DNA of 64,000 bases, from positions 682,001 through 746,000 of the forward strand of contig CATQHC010000009.1 of the NCBI GenBank assembly GCA_958295775.1. The letters are read 5' to 3'. The translations under genes and the position numbers were made by a program. Every line of letters starts with the position of its first letter. Position 1 is the first letter of the stretch. This stretch comes from Chloroflexota bacterium (GTDB lineage: Bacteria > Chloroflexota > UBA11872 > VXOZ01). The notes beneath the pieces were generated by a model. That model was not told where the DNA came from and did no database searches. It saw only the letters and a program-made list of their open reading frames with translations. Below, piece after piece: positions 26,636-34,864 of this stretch.

Positions 26636-28345
26636 TCAGGGTATCACCGGCAGCGTCAAGTGGGATGGCCTTGAATGGTCGTGAAAGATGGTCTGCCGAG
26701 CGGTGATCAGAGTAGCGTCAGCGTAGTCGTTCAGGCCGGTGTTGTGATTACGGTCGAAATTGGGAAAGTCGCTACTGGAAACATCCACGCGGATTTGGTG
26801 GCCTTCCCTAAAGAGATTGCTCGTCGGATTCACCTGGATTGTGTACTGGTACACCGCATCCGGTTCGATGAGCGTGGGTTCCGTATAGGAATCCCGGTAG
26901 CGGGCGCGCACAATGCCGTGGCACAGCTCTTGCGTGAAACCGTTCGGCCACACGTCCATCAACTTGACCACAAAGTCCGTATCGCGGGCCGATGACGCCG
27001 CCCAGAGCGTGACCGTGATCGGACCCGTTACCTCGAGGGGTTTCTCCAGCGGCTGCGTGGCGTAAGACAAAATATCCTGCCGGTGCGCCAGCGCGCTCTG
27101 GTCGTGAGGTTCCTGCTGACCGGGGCCGGTATACAGGGTCATCACGGGATCGCGGGGATCGTAGGAGTATTCATCCGGCGGCTCGTCTGTGGGCGCTTCC
27201 CGCGAGAGCAGACCATCGCCAAACGGCGTATTCGCCTCGCCGCCGCTGTGAAAAAAGAAGTCGGTGTACTGCGTGCGCGCCAGCGGCCACTCGTTCTCAC
27301 CGCGCCACGTGTTCGCACCCATCACGAAGAGCTGAATCGGCGGCCAGTCGGCGATACCGCTGGGGTCGTCCTTGAGCCAGGCGCGGAACCAGGCATCGGA
27401 AATTGCGTAGTAGTCCCGCACCGCCTTCGGGCCGAAGTCTACCGAACCCACCGTACGGTGAAGATCCACGGCGGTGTGCGTCCACGGGCCGACGATGAGC
27501 TTTTGGTTCTCGCGCGCAGGTTGGGTCATGCCGTTCGCGGTCATGCCGGTGAAGTGCTTGATGGTGCCGATCTGCTGGTCGTACCAGCCGGTAACGCTCA
27601 GCACCGGCACGTTCACATCCTGGTGCTTCTGCAGGAAGCCGAAGTGGTCGAGCGTGTGGTCTTCCAGCCAGTAACGAAAGTGCGGCGCGACATCTGACAG
27701 AACGTGGTCGGGAATATCCAACAACGGTAGGAACCACAGCCACTTGGAGCGGTCCTGCTCTTCCCAGATACGCTGGGCCTCCTCAGTGGTGATGGGCTCA
27801 GCGGTTTTCCCTGCGCGCAGTCGCAAGTCCGGCGCCAGCGTGTTGACCGACCACCACAGCACACGCCCGAGTCGCAGCACAGCGGAGAGCTCGCGGTCAA
27901 GCAAGTTGGCGGCAATACCGCTGGCGTACATGGTCTTGAGACTTGGCGGCCGGGTGGGGGCAAGTTCCCACTGCGTCCAGCCATTGTACGAGTTGCCAAA
28001 GGTGCCGACCTTGCCGGTGGAACCCGGCAGCCGCGCCGACCACTCCACGGTATCGTAGCCGTCCGCGGCGTCATAGGTGTCGCCGCGATAGAAACCGGGG
28101 CGAAACTCGCCATCGGACGCGTACCGCCCCCGCACGTCCTGCACCACGGCGATATACCCACGCGCGGCAAGCCCTTCGCTGAGACCGTGAGGGCTCTTAT
28201 TGTACGGCGTGCGGCACAGCAGCACGGGAAATTCGCCCGGCGCGTCGGGACGATACACGTCGGCACGGAGAATGGTGCCGTCCCGCATGGGTACGGGGAC
28301 GTTTTCTTCCAGTGTTACGTCGAAAGTGCTGTCAGTTTGTGCCAA
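26636..28345 (-). CDS. CocE/NonD family hydrolase
   Basis: 569 residues, no signal peptide. The start region VPVPMRDGTILRADVYRP, then LLCRTPYNKS and QDVRGRYASDGEF, leads to the nucleophile elbow GTFGNSYNGW (Ser). A C-terminal jelly-roll with VTLWAASSARDTDFVVKLMDVWP and VSSSDFPNFDRN completes the X-Pro dipeptidyl-peptidase/cocaine esterase family layout. It should be a serine hydrolase acting on esters or amides in the cytosol. The real substrate is unknown. The MDR dehydrogenase follows on the same strand but 210 bases away, with an inverted repeat pair between. Confidence 0.9.
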   Translation of the reverse strand: MAQTDSTFDVTLEENVPVPMRDGTILRADVYRPDAPGEFPVLLCRTPYNKSPHGLSEGLAARGYIAVVQDVRGRYASDGEFRPGFYRGDTYDAADGYDTVEWSARLPGSTGKVGTFGNSYNGWTQWELAPTRPPSLKTMYASGIAANLLDRELSAVLRLGRVLWWSVNTLAPDLRLRAGKTAEPITTEEAQRIWEEQDRSKWLWFLPLLDIPDHVLSDVAPHFRYWLEDHTLDHFGFLQKHQDVNVPVLSVTGWYDQQIGTIKHFTGMTANGMTQPARENQKLIVGPWTHTAVDLHRTVGSVDFGPKAVRDYYAISDAWFRAWLKDDPSGIADWPPIQLFVMGANTWRGENEWPLARTQYTDFFFHSGGEANTPFGDGLLSREAPTDEPPDEYSYDPRDPVMTLYTGPGQQEPHDQSALAHRQDILSYATQPLEKPLEVTGPITVTLWAASSARDTDFVVKLMDVWPNGFTQELCHGIVRARYRDSYTEPTLIEPDAVYQYTIQVNPTSNLFREGHQIRVDVSSSDFPNFDRNHNTGLNDYADATLITARQTIFHDHSRPSHLTLPVIP

Positions 28346-28423
28346 TGGGACACCTCATTTTCCAGCGAGCCCTGCCGCTTGCCCTGCTCCGAAAGAGGAG
28401 TTCGCGACACCCTCTCCGGTAAC

Positions 28424-28440
28424 GCAGGTTTGCAACCTGC
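28424..28440. repeat. GCAGGTTTGCAACCTGC palindrome (family R2)
   Basis: Core stem GCAGGTT/AACCTGC around TGC or similar. Other copies: 49903-49926, 55317-55340, the cluster 55489-55576, 60692-60714, 60767-60796 and 60847-60874. The flanks GGTA(A/G)C and GTTACC extend several stems. Confidence 0.7.
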
Positions 28441-28563
28441 GCCCTCTAAAGTCATTCCGGCTTCCACCAGTATCCAGCCCCTTTATGGGCGGCCTACTGT
28501 GCAATGGCGGGAGAGATTTGACCGATTTCAAGAGTTAGAAACTGCGCCGACTTTACACCTACT

Positions 28564-28589
28564 GTCATTCCGAGCGCAGCGAGGAATCT
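28564..28589. repeat. CATTCCGAGCGCAGCGAGGA repeat (family R7)
   Basis: The mirror copy is at 25296-25320. Intergenic, in the gap of about 300 bases between the CocE-like and DUF2442 genes, which holds no gene. Confidence 0.5.
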
Positions 28590-28642
28590 AGATTGCCATG
28601 CATACAAGATTAAATCCTGAGGTCTCCAGCCCTGTCACTCAC

Positions 28643-28912
28643 CTAGCCAACCGCGCTAGGCATCAATTCTGAAACTGACTTACCGGTAAGCTGCAAATAG
28701 AGCGCATCAGGGCAAAGCTCAATGTCTTGCCCCCAAGCCACTCCGCCATCTAGCGCGATATGCACCGACTCGAAGTAAGAGCGACTCAACCACGCCTCGA
28801 ACACACCGCGTCCTGTCAAATGCGCTAGATCGACCACACCGGCAGTCCCATCAGAGAACTGAATCCAAAGCCGATAGCCCTCGCGTGGCTCAACTACCGT
28901 TGGTCGAATCAT
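28643..28912 (-). CDS. DUF2442 domain protein
   Basis: 89 residues from the ATG at 28912, behind GGAG with 7-base spacing; the ORF extends further upstream but that part has no ribosome binding site and overlaps the nuclease gene. The pattern TVVEPREGYRLWIQFSDGTAGVVDLAHLTGRGVF followed by a small sheet and CPDALYLQLTGK is that of DUF2442, small proteins often found beside DUF4160 proteins in toxin-antitoxin-like pairs. Here no DUF4160 gene is visible; the neighbour is the HsdR-N-like nuclease. Role unknown. Confidence 0.8.
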   Translation of the reverse strand: MIRPTVVEPREGYRLWIQFSDGTAGVVDLAHLTGRGVFEAWLSRSYFESVHIALDGGVAWGQDIELCPDALYLQLTGKSVSELMPSAVG

Positions 28913-28970
28913 GCCAATTCTCCAATTCATTCCCTCGCAGGCTGTGCCGCCGTTCCGATACCCATGCCAG

Positions 28971-30215
28971 TCAGTCGAAGCGCACCGCGAACTTCGCCGG
29001 GTCCTGTCCGACGTGCTTGATAACAATGCGAGCATTCTCAGTATGATCGTGCGCGCTGTAATTCCCTTCAGAAAAGACATTTCCTGCTAGTTGGGGGTTT
29101 TTGAATGGCTTGCCAGATGGATGTGTGGGGTTCTTGGCAACGAGATAACGGCTGTTTCGTCGAATGGGTAGAGAGTCTGCGTGGAGAAAATTCTTCCGCA
29201 TGAGCCAGCCTGTGACTTCGACCATTACATGACTCCAGCTCTTGATGGGACGATGGGATTCGTCCGGGAACCGTATCTCCACAGGCTTGGGAGAAACTCC
29301 GTTCACGGCTACCGGTTTCAGGGTTGCGAGCGATTGCCAACCGCTCGAATGCAGAGCGGTAGGCTCGGGACTAGCAATGACAGGTTTCTTCTGTGGCGGA
29401 GCATCTTGTGGTGGGGCCATCTGCTTAGGACGGACTTCCTGTGCAAAGGGCGACTGCTCATGTACAAACTGGGAGAATGCGCGCCGAACGTGAGCACGAA
29501 ACTGCTCTCGGGCATCTTGTGTTGCGCGGCCCTTATAGAAACGTCCCATAATGAAGTGAACGAAATCGTCAGTGGGCCGCTCGAACTCCTGGGCAAGCAT
29601 ATCCTTGATTGACTTCGTGTATTTAAGATCTCTTGCGAAGCTAACATTCGTCTCATCGTTGAAGTTTGCCTTCGAAAACCGTTCTAGCACCTGGACCTGT
29701 GTCTCAGTAGGGTCAAGCATGTTGATTTCAAAGAAGGGCTCTTCATCCATTTTGGCGGTGCCATTGAGGTTTGTGAAGAACCGGTACAAGGTGCCGTCCG
29801 TAAGAACCCCAAAGCTAACTTCGGTGGTAAGGAAATAGCGCCATAGTTGAATCACCGCCTTTTCGTTGAGGTTCGTGCCAAAGGACTTGCACTCAATCAG
29901 AATAACGGGATTGCCGTCTTGAATCAGGGCGTAGTCGACTTTCTCGTCTCTCTTCATGCCCACGTCAGCGACGTATTCTGGTCTGACCTCGGTTGGATTG
30001 TGGGTATCGTAACCTAACATATCGATGAACGGCAGAACGAGGGCATGCTTGGTAGCTTCTTCGGATTTGAGGTACTCAGTTCGCTCAGCGAACTTGCGCG
30101 ACAGGGCATGCACTTCATCGAAAAAGGCCATTAGTCCAGCCACCTCATTGTCAAGCTCTCTGACGGTCTCATGTTGATAATTCAAGAAATCGAACGATGC
30201 GAGCCGCAAGGGCAT
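28971..30215 (-). CDS. Standalone HsdR-N-like (PD-(D/E)XK) nuclease
   Basis: 414 residues. The N-terminal domain (about 45-210) reads ATKHALVLPFIDMLGYD, VRPEYVADVG, KVDYALIQDGNPVILIECK and QLWRYFLTTEV, matching the HsdR N-terminal nuclease fold; D94, E108 and K110 form the PD-(D/E)XK site. No helicase domain follows. A Pro/Gln-rich linker (about 265-280) leads to a C-terminal part with a WLMRKNFLHADSLPI segment that may bind a partner or DNA. Such single-subunit HsdR-N proteins are common in bacteria. A defence role is inference only. Confidence 0.8.
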   Translation of the reverse strand: MPLRLASFDFLNYQHETVRELDNEVAGLMAFFDEVHALSRKFAERTEYLKSEEATKHALVLPFIDMLGYDTHNPTEVRPEYVADVGMKRDEKVDYALIQDGNPVILIECKSFGTNLNEKAVIQLWRYFLTTEVSFGVLTDGTLYRFFTNLNGTAKMDEEPFFEINMLDPTETQVQVLERFSKANFNDETNVSFARDLKYTKSIKDMLAQEFERPTDDFVHFIMGRFYKGRATQDAREQFRAHVRRAFSQFVHEQSPFAQEVRPKQMAPPQDAPPQKKPVIASPEPTALHSSGWQSLATLKPVAVNGVSPKPVEIRFPDESHRPIKSWSHVMVEVTGWLMRKNFLHADSLPIRRNSRYLVAKNPTHPSGKPFKNPQLAGNVFSEGNYSAHDHTENARIVIKHVGQDPAKFAVRFD

Positions 30216-30353
30216 GATGTGTAGGTTACATATTAGGCAATCTAGATTTAAGCGTCAAAGCGCTGTCGCCACTGCATAACGCCACCGCTAGTGGAGAGGC
30301 TGGAAAGTGAGACAACTCGCGCCGGGGAGTAGCGCTGCCCCGGAGGTACTCCG

Positions 30354-31562
30354 CTACCCCACTACTTCCACCACCGGTGGGGTGATGAAGTCGTGGTAGC
30401 GTGCTTTGACCATCGCGTCTTGGGTGTTGCCGGTGTGGAGGTAGACGCGGAAATTGCAGTTTAGGCGCGCGCCTTCGGGGAGGACATAGCTGCCGTCCAC
30501 GCCGGGGTGGCCGAGGAATTCGCGCCAGGCAAAGCAATTCGCGTGCATCAGGCCGTAGTTGCGCACGTGCCAGTACGTGGGATAGCGGAAGCTGGAGGGG
30601 TGGTCGCACACCGCAAGGCCCACGGTAGCGCCGTCCACCGGCCCCACGTAGTCCATCCACTGGGCGCGGCTGCCGAAGCATTCGTCCTCGCCCTTGCCGC
30701 CGTAGGCGTTCTCGATGTGCCCGGCGTTGTCCGCATCCATGCTGCTGGCGACCCGCACGGAGAGCATGGCGCCCTCCTTCGTATCGCCAAAGCGCACGGG
30801 GCCTTCCGTGGCGTGCAGGGTCACGGAGATATCCAAGATGCGCGCGTCCGGCGCCGGGGCATACGCCACCACGTGTTTCTCCTCCGCCACCACCGGCTGC
30901 TCGCTGCGGCTCACCCAATAGCTCCGGGAGCGAAACGCGCCGCAGACCGGACCACTGACATAGGCACTTCCAACACCAAAGGCGGGGGAGAAGGAGTCGT
31001 GGCGCTGGTAGCCGTGGTCGTCGAGCTCGCTCCAGAGGTCCACGCCGTTCACGTCGCCATGGGCCACGTGAATCGACTTGTGATGCGGGTGGTCGTGCTT
31101 CTCGCCGGGTATGTCCGACACCATCGGATACCCGCGCGTCATGCCCTTGCCGGTGGGACCGATCACGGGATAGAGAAACTGCTTGTTGTGTTTCGCAGCG
31201 TGGTGATAGGTGGTGAAAACTTCGCCGTTGAGGTGTATATCCAGGCCGTGCGTGCCGTCCGCGACGGTCACGACTTCGTCATTCCCGCTTTCGCGGGAAT
31301 CCAGACTGCGTTTCGCGCCTTCCTCCAACGTAAACAGTCGACTGGAGTTCACAGCTAGATTGGGCACAATCCAGACCAAGCGCACGCCGTCAGCAGTCTG
31401 CACCGCCTGTGCGGGCAGGGCTTCTTTGCTCTCGTCTGAAACTACAACGTAGTCTCTGCTTGGATCGAGCCCGTCTCCATCGACCCAGACCGGACAGTGC
31501 CTGCGTGTGTGATTGCCGGCGTGGACAGTGAACCGCATGCGTGCCATGGACCTATCTTTCAT
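30354..31562 (-). CDS. PmoA/DUF6807 family protein with an in-frame repeat insertion
   Basis: 402 residues (start at 31562 or the ATG at 31547). Conserved landmarks of the family are YHHAAKHNKQFLYPVIGPTG, HDHPHHKSIHVAHGDVNGVDLW and the C-terminal TYWHVRNYGLMHANCFAWREFLG. The family fold is a galactose-mutarotase-like sandwich with unknown chemistry, often next to sugar oxidoreductases. Residues 87-95 (LDSRESGND) are encoded by a complete intergenic-type repeat (31278-31304), an in-frame insertion before the conserved core. Confidence 0.8.
   Translation of the reverse strand: MKDRSMARMRFTVHAGNHTRRHCPVWVDGDGLDPSRDYVVVSDESKEALPAQAVQTADGVRLVWIVPNLAVNSSRLFTLEEGAKRSLDSRESGNDEVVTVADGTHGLDIHLNGEVFTTYHHAAKHNKQFLYPVIGPTGKGMTRGYPMVSDIPGEKHDHPHHKSIHVAHGDVNGVDLWSELDDHGYQRHDSFSPAFGVGSAYVSGPVCGAFRSRSYWVSRSEQPVVAEEKHVVAYAPAPDARILDISVTLHATEGPVRFGDTKEGAMLSVRVASSMDADNAGHIENAYGGKGEDECFGSRAQWMDYVGPVDGATVGLAVCDHPSSFRYPTYWHVRNYGLMHANCFAWREFLGHPGVDGSYVLPEGARLNCNFRVYLHTGNTQDAMVKARYHDFITPPVVEVVG
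31278..31304. repeat. GTCATTCCCGCTTTCGCGGG repeat inside a coding sequence (family R5)
   Basis: Stem TTCCCGC/GCGGGAA around TTTC, 27 bases, exactly nine codons on the minus strand. The same core is intergenic at 58457-58482. It interrupts the DUF6807 gene without shifting frame. Confidence 0.8.
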
Positions 31563-32151
31563 TGGTTGGAAGGTAGTAGCCGGTACTCGTCAACTCAAGT
31601 GCTACGTTCTAGGCCGTAGAGTGGTGTTCTCCTCTCGCACTTTACGCGGCCCACGTCTGGAACACGCAGCGCGGGACCTTGCCTTCCGCTTCATGTGTCA
31701 GATCCGATCTTTGCCTGAGCGGGGCAACAGGTTAGCCGGAGGGCCCCCGTGGGTCAAGGGCTTTAGGAAAGAACATAGGCGGTGGCGGAAGCATTGTCAA
31801 CCAAAGATCGCTTAAGCAAATCTCGTGTGGTCCCGCGAGCGCGGTCACGGCAGGGGTAATCCCCTCGGCAATGCATGCAGCGCTCGCTAGAGGACAGAGC
31901 TACCTCAGAACAAGCCCGGGAAGAATTTTCCAGCATTAAGAGTTATTGACATAGGAATATCCACATTTCCGTGGTACAATACCGTATTGATAGCACTGAG
32001 ATAGGGAATATTTCGGTGAAAGGAGGCTACACAAGCGGCGCTTGCAAGAGAGCCGTGACGCCTGAGCAGGTCTTCCTCATCATTTCACAGTGTCTGGGCA
32101 ACGCACGGCTCCAGTGTACGTACGCCATTGACCTAAAGGAGGTCATTTGCA
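31563..32151. other. Leader and intergenic region ahead of the solute-binding protein
   Basis: About 590 bases. The left part is featureless. At 31946-31951 is TTGACA and at 31975-31980 TACAAT, but the gap of 23 bases is too long for a normal promoter. At 32019-32026 AAAGGAGG is a second strong ribosome-binding-like sequence, followed by an ORF that reads into the next gene in another frame, which I do not accept as real. The true promoter is uncertain. Confidence 0.4.
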
Positions 32152-33540
32152 ATGAAGACACGATCGAATTTGCTTACTCGTCGACGCCTGTTCATTGGCG
32201 CCGGCGGCATGGCAAGTGTGCTGGCACTCGCCGCCTGCGGTGCGATGCCGGCTGCCACGACTGCGCCTGCGGCGGAAGAGGAAACCGAGACTAAGGCCGA
32301 AGAGAAGACGGAGATGATGGAGACGCCGGTCATCAACATCGACGAGTACTTCACCGAGACCGACGGCCGTCATGCACCGTACCTGGCCACGTTAGAGATG
32401 GCTGAAGAGGCCTTGAACGTCAAGTTCAACGTCATCCCCGGTGAGTACAGCGGTATCTGGGACCGCCGCAAGACCGCGTTTGCCGCCGGCGAGGCCGACG
32501 TGGACATCTCGATGAACCAGGTAAACTGGGTCTTCTTCGGCGGGTTCAACGGCATGTTTGTCGACCACATCCCGTTGATGCAGCGAGACAACGTCGACAT
32601 CGCCCGCTACTATCCCGCGGATATCAAAGCCTGGAGTTGGGCTGGCAAGCTGTACGCCATCCCCACCCAGTCCGGCGGCGAGTTGGTGCTTTTCAACAAG
32701 CAATTCTTCGATGAAGCCGGTCTAAATTACCCCGGCGGCGACTGGACCTACGACGACATGATCGACATGTGCCAGAAAGTCAATAAACCCGAGGACAACC
32801 GCTGGGCGGTGCAGGTCGGACAGAATAGTCTTTTCTATATGGCCAGCACTTTCATGCTCAATTTTGGCGGCTCGGAACTGACCGAGGACGGCAACAGGGT
32901 GCTCTACGGCGAGGATCCCAAGTCGCATGCCGGTGCCCAGTTCAACGTGGACCTGCACCTGAAGCACGAGTTCACGCCGCCAAGGGAGGTTGTCAGTGAA
33001 TTGCTGGCCGGACGTTCCGGCATCGGCATTCTGGAACTGGGGCACATCGCCATCGAGTTTAATGGCGTATTTCGCTACAATGCCTCCCAGCAGCACTTGG
33101 GCGAAAAGCTCAGCGTGACCCGACCGCCGCGTGGCGAACGCGGCACGGCAACCGTGGTCGGCAACGCCCACTCCATCATGGGTCTCTCTAAAGTGCAGGA
33201 CTCGGTCTGGGACTTGCTGAAGTGGCTCGGCTCGGATGAGGGCGCTACCCAATCCGAGTACTTCGGCTGGACGTCCTGGCCGTCCATCATCGAGCACGCT
33301 TCCCACCCCGGGTGGGCATCGCGCTTCGAAGGGACAAACGTGGATGACGCAATTCAAGCATGGGCTGAGGAAGGCCACAACTTCCTGCGCCTGCCTGAGT
33401 TCAACGAGGCCTGGGGTCCGCTGCAGCAGCCGTGGTACAGCGCGCTCCGAGGCGAAATTACGGTGCCCGAGGGCCTGCGCGAGTCGGCACAGATTCTCCA
33501 AGAGATCATCGACCGGCGACCGGACGAGCACCGGGAGTAA
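32152..33540 (+). CDS. Extracellular solute-binding lipoprotein (ABC importer type)
   Basis: 462 residues; AAAGGAGG lies 10 bases upstream of the ATG. The N-terminus LLTRRRLFIGAGGMASVLALAACG combines a twin-arginine motif and a lipobox, so the protein is probably folded before Tat export and then lipid-anchored. An acidic linker (EEETETKAEEKTEMME) precedes a family-1-type solute-binding fold with KAWSWAGKLYAIPTQSGGELVLFNKQFFDEAGLNYP. Such proteins bind sugars or related solutes for import. No permease genes follow; a hairpin at 33559-33589 closes the unit. Confidence 0.9.
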   Translation: MKTRSNLLTRRRLFIGAGGMASVLALAACGAMPAATTAPAAEEETETKAEEKTEMMETPVINIDEYFTETDGRHAPYLATLEMAEEALNVKFNVIPGEYSGIWDRRKTAFAAGEADVDISMNQVNWVFFGGFNGMFVDHIPLMQRDNVDIARYYPADIKAWSWAGKLYAIPTQSGGELVLFNKQFFDEAGLNYPGGDWTYDDMIDMCQKVNKPEDNRWAVQVGQNSLFYMASTFMLNFGGSELTEDGNRVLYGEDPKSHAGAQFNVDLHLKHEFTPPREVVSELLAGRSGIGILELGHIAIEFNGVFRYNASQQHLGEKLSVTRPPRGERGTATVVGNAHSIMGLSKVQDSVWDLLKWLGSDEGATQSEYFGWTSWPSIIEHASHPGWASRFEGTNVDDAIQAWAEEGHNFLRLPEFNEAWGPLQQPWYSALRGEITVPEGLRESAQILQEIIDRRPDEHRE

Positions 33541-33558
33541 CTCTCGGTTGAAGGCCTG

Positions 33559-33589
33559 ACACCTTCTCATTGGATTTGATAGAAGGTGT
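33559..33589 (+). terminator. Hairpin after the solute-binding protein gene
   Basis: ACACCTTCT (33559-33567) pairs with AGAAGGTGT (33581-33589) around a 13-base loop, starting 19 bases after the stop. No strong U-tract. Confidence 0.45.
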
Positions 33590-33600
33590 GAGTAAAGAGT

Positions 33601-33637
33601 ATCCGTTCATCCTTCGACAGGCTCAGGATGAACGGAT
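33601..33637. repeat. R1 palindrome, full form
   Basis: ATCCGTTCATCCT (33601-33613) pairs perfectly with AGGATGAACGGAT (33625-33637) around TCGACAGGCTC. It may add to termination for the upstream gene. The rest of the gap to 33955 shows nothing further. Confidence 0.7.
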
Positions 33638-33955
33638 ACTCGACTCTCCAATAGCTTGTTTGTTCTTTCGCTCATGGCAAAGCCTCCTCACATCTGCTGA
33701 TTGCCACAGACCCGGGGCATTCTGCAGTACTGTCTAAGGAACATCTGCGCATACTCTGAATCAGGAGTAGCTTTCACCGTCAATCGGTTTAGGGGACTCT
33801 CTGCTTTCCATACCACACTGTCCTCGAATTGCAGCCATTCCTGTGTGCGATATATTCACCCTCACGCAGTGTTCTCGCTCTCGCCAATAGGATAGATTCT
33901 AAGTCAGAGTGATAGAATCAGGTTGCAAAGTCTCAATCCCGATACGGTAGTTTGT

Positions 33956-34864
33956 ATGTCTCCAGCAGGAAGCGAGGCAAACAGTAGCGCTATGGATGCA
34001 GCTAACGCCGGCAGGTTGGTGACTATGCTGGTTGAGGATTTTAGCCAGCAGCGGTTTGATCTCTCGGCGCGAGACGTAGTGACGGACGAGCCCGCGCCGG
34101 GTGTAGAAGAAGTAGAAGAAATGCGGGAGCACGGTGTTTCAGACCGAACCGTGCGGCTGTTTTCCACCTTCATTATGGCTATGAACTATCAGCGAAAGTC
34201 TGCGCCCCTGTGGCGCAATGGGCACGTGCTCTTCAAGGCGCGTCCAGATCTCTATGATCCAGGTTACATCTCAACTCTCTCGCATGGCTCGCTGCGCCGG
34301 ACACTTGCCGATTTCAGAGTCAGCCAGAAACACGAGCGAGATACACGCGCCTGGAATGGCATTGCCCAAAGCCTGAGAGAAGAGGGGCCGGTACGGCGCC
34401 TCATCGATGAAGGGGCGGGTGACGCCACGGAGTTGCTTGGCGATCTCCGCAGCAGAGGGAAGGGACGAAACCGTTTTCCACACCTTAGGGGAGCCAAACT
34501 CGCGCCGATGTGGATACGTGTTGTTGCGGAGTTTGGCCGAGTTGAGATTGCCGGCATCGATACGGTTCTTCCGGTCGCGGTGGACGTTCACGTGCGCCGA
34601 GCTACGGAGAACCTAGGCGTAACGGACACACGCAATCTTACGCTCGACAAGGCTACTCCAGAGATCCAGGACGCTTGGCGCGAAGCCGTTATGGCTGCAA
34701 GGGAGTCGGGAACATACGTGACCTGCTCAATGTTAGACCCAATTTTGTGGTACTTTGGCAAATACGGTTGTAGTCATTGTGAAGTGGTGGGCCGACGCAT
34801 CCCCATAAGCCTAGGCCGAGCGTGCGCAGGCTGCCGGCTGCCAGTCAAAGAGGAGAAGCAATAA
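33956..34864 (+). CDS. HhH-GPD-like DNA glycosylase-related protein
   Basis: 302 residues from the ATG at 33956; an in-frame upstream start (33923) and ATG at 33992 are alternatives. The middle contains FPHLRGAKLAPMWIRVVAEFG followed by VLPVAVDVHVRRATENLG, which resembles the helix-hairpin-helix and catalytic Asp segment of HhH-GPD glycosylases (compare AVDTHIFRV in endonuclease III). The C-terminus has three cysteine spots, GCSHC and ACAGC among them, suited to an Fe-S cluster or zinc. A base-excision or nucleic-acid role is plausible, not shown. The stop TAA overlaps the next ATG by one base. Confidence 0.6.
   Translation: MSPAGSEANSSAMDAANAGRLVTMLVEDFSQQRFDLSARDVVTDEPAPGVEEVEEMREHGVSDRTVRLFSTFIMAMNYQRKSAPLWRNGHVLFKARPDLYDPGYISTLSHGSLRRTLADFRVSQKHERDTRAWNGIAQSLREEGPVRRLIDEGAGDATELLGDLRSRGKGRNRFPHLRGAKLAPMWIRVVAEFGRVEIAGIDTVLPVAVDVHVRRATENLGVTDTRNLTLDKATPEIQDAWREAVMAARESGTYVTCSMLDPILWYFGKYGCSHCEVVGRRIPISLGRACAGCRLPVKEEKQ

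Noticed and set aside
30507-31358. 283-codon plus-strand ORF
   Set aside because: Antisense to the DUF6807 gene, with no recognisable domain.
31946-31980. Promoter TTGACA ... TACAAT
   Set aside because: The gap is 23 bases, too long for a standard promoter; only mentioned in the region entry.
31971-32294. 107-codon ORF before the solute-binding protein
   Set aside because: Overlaps the start of a well-supported gene in another frame, and the translation is not protein-like; only the AAAGGAGG inside it is notable.
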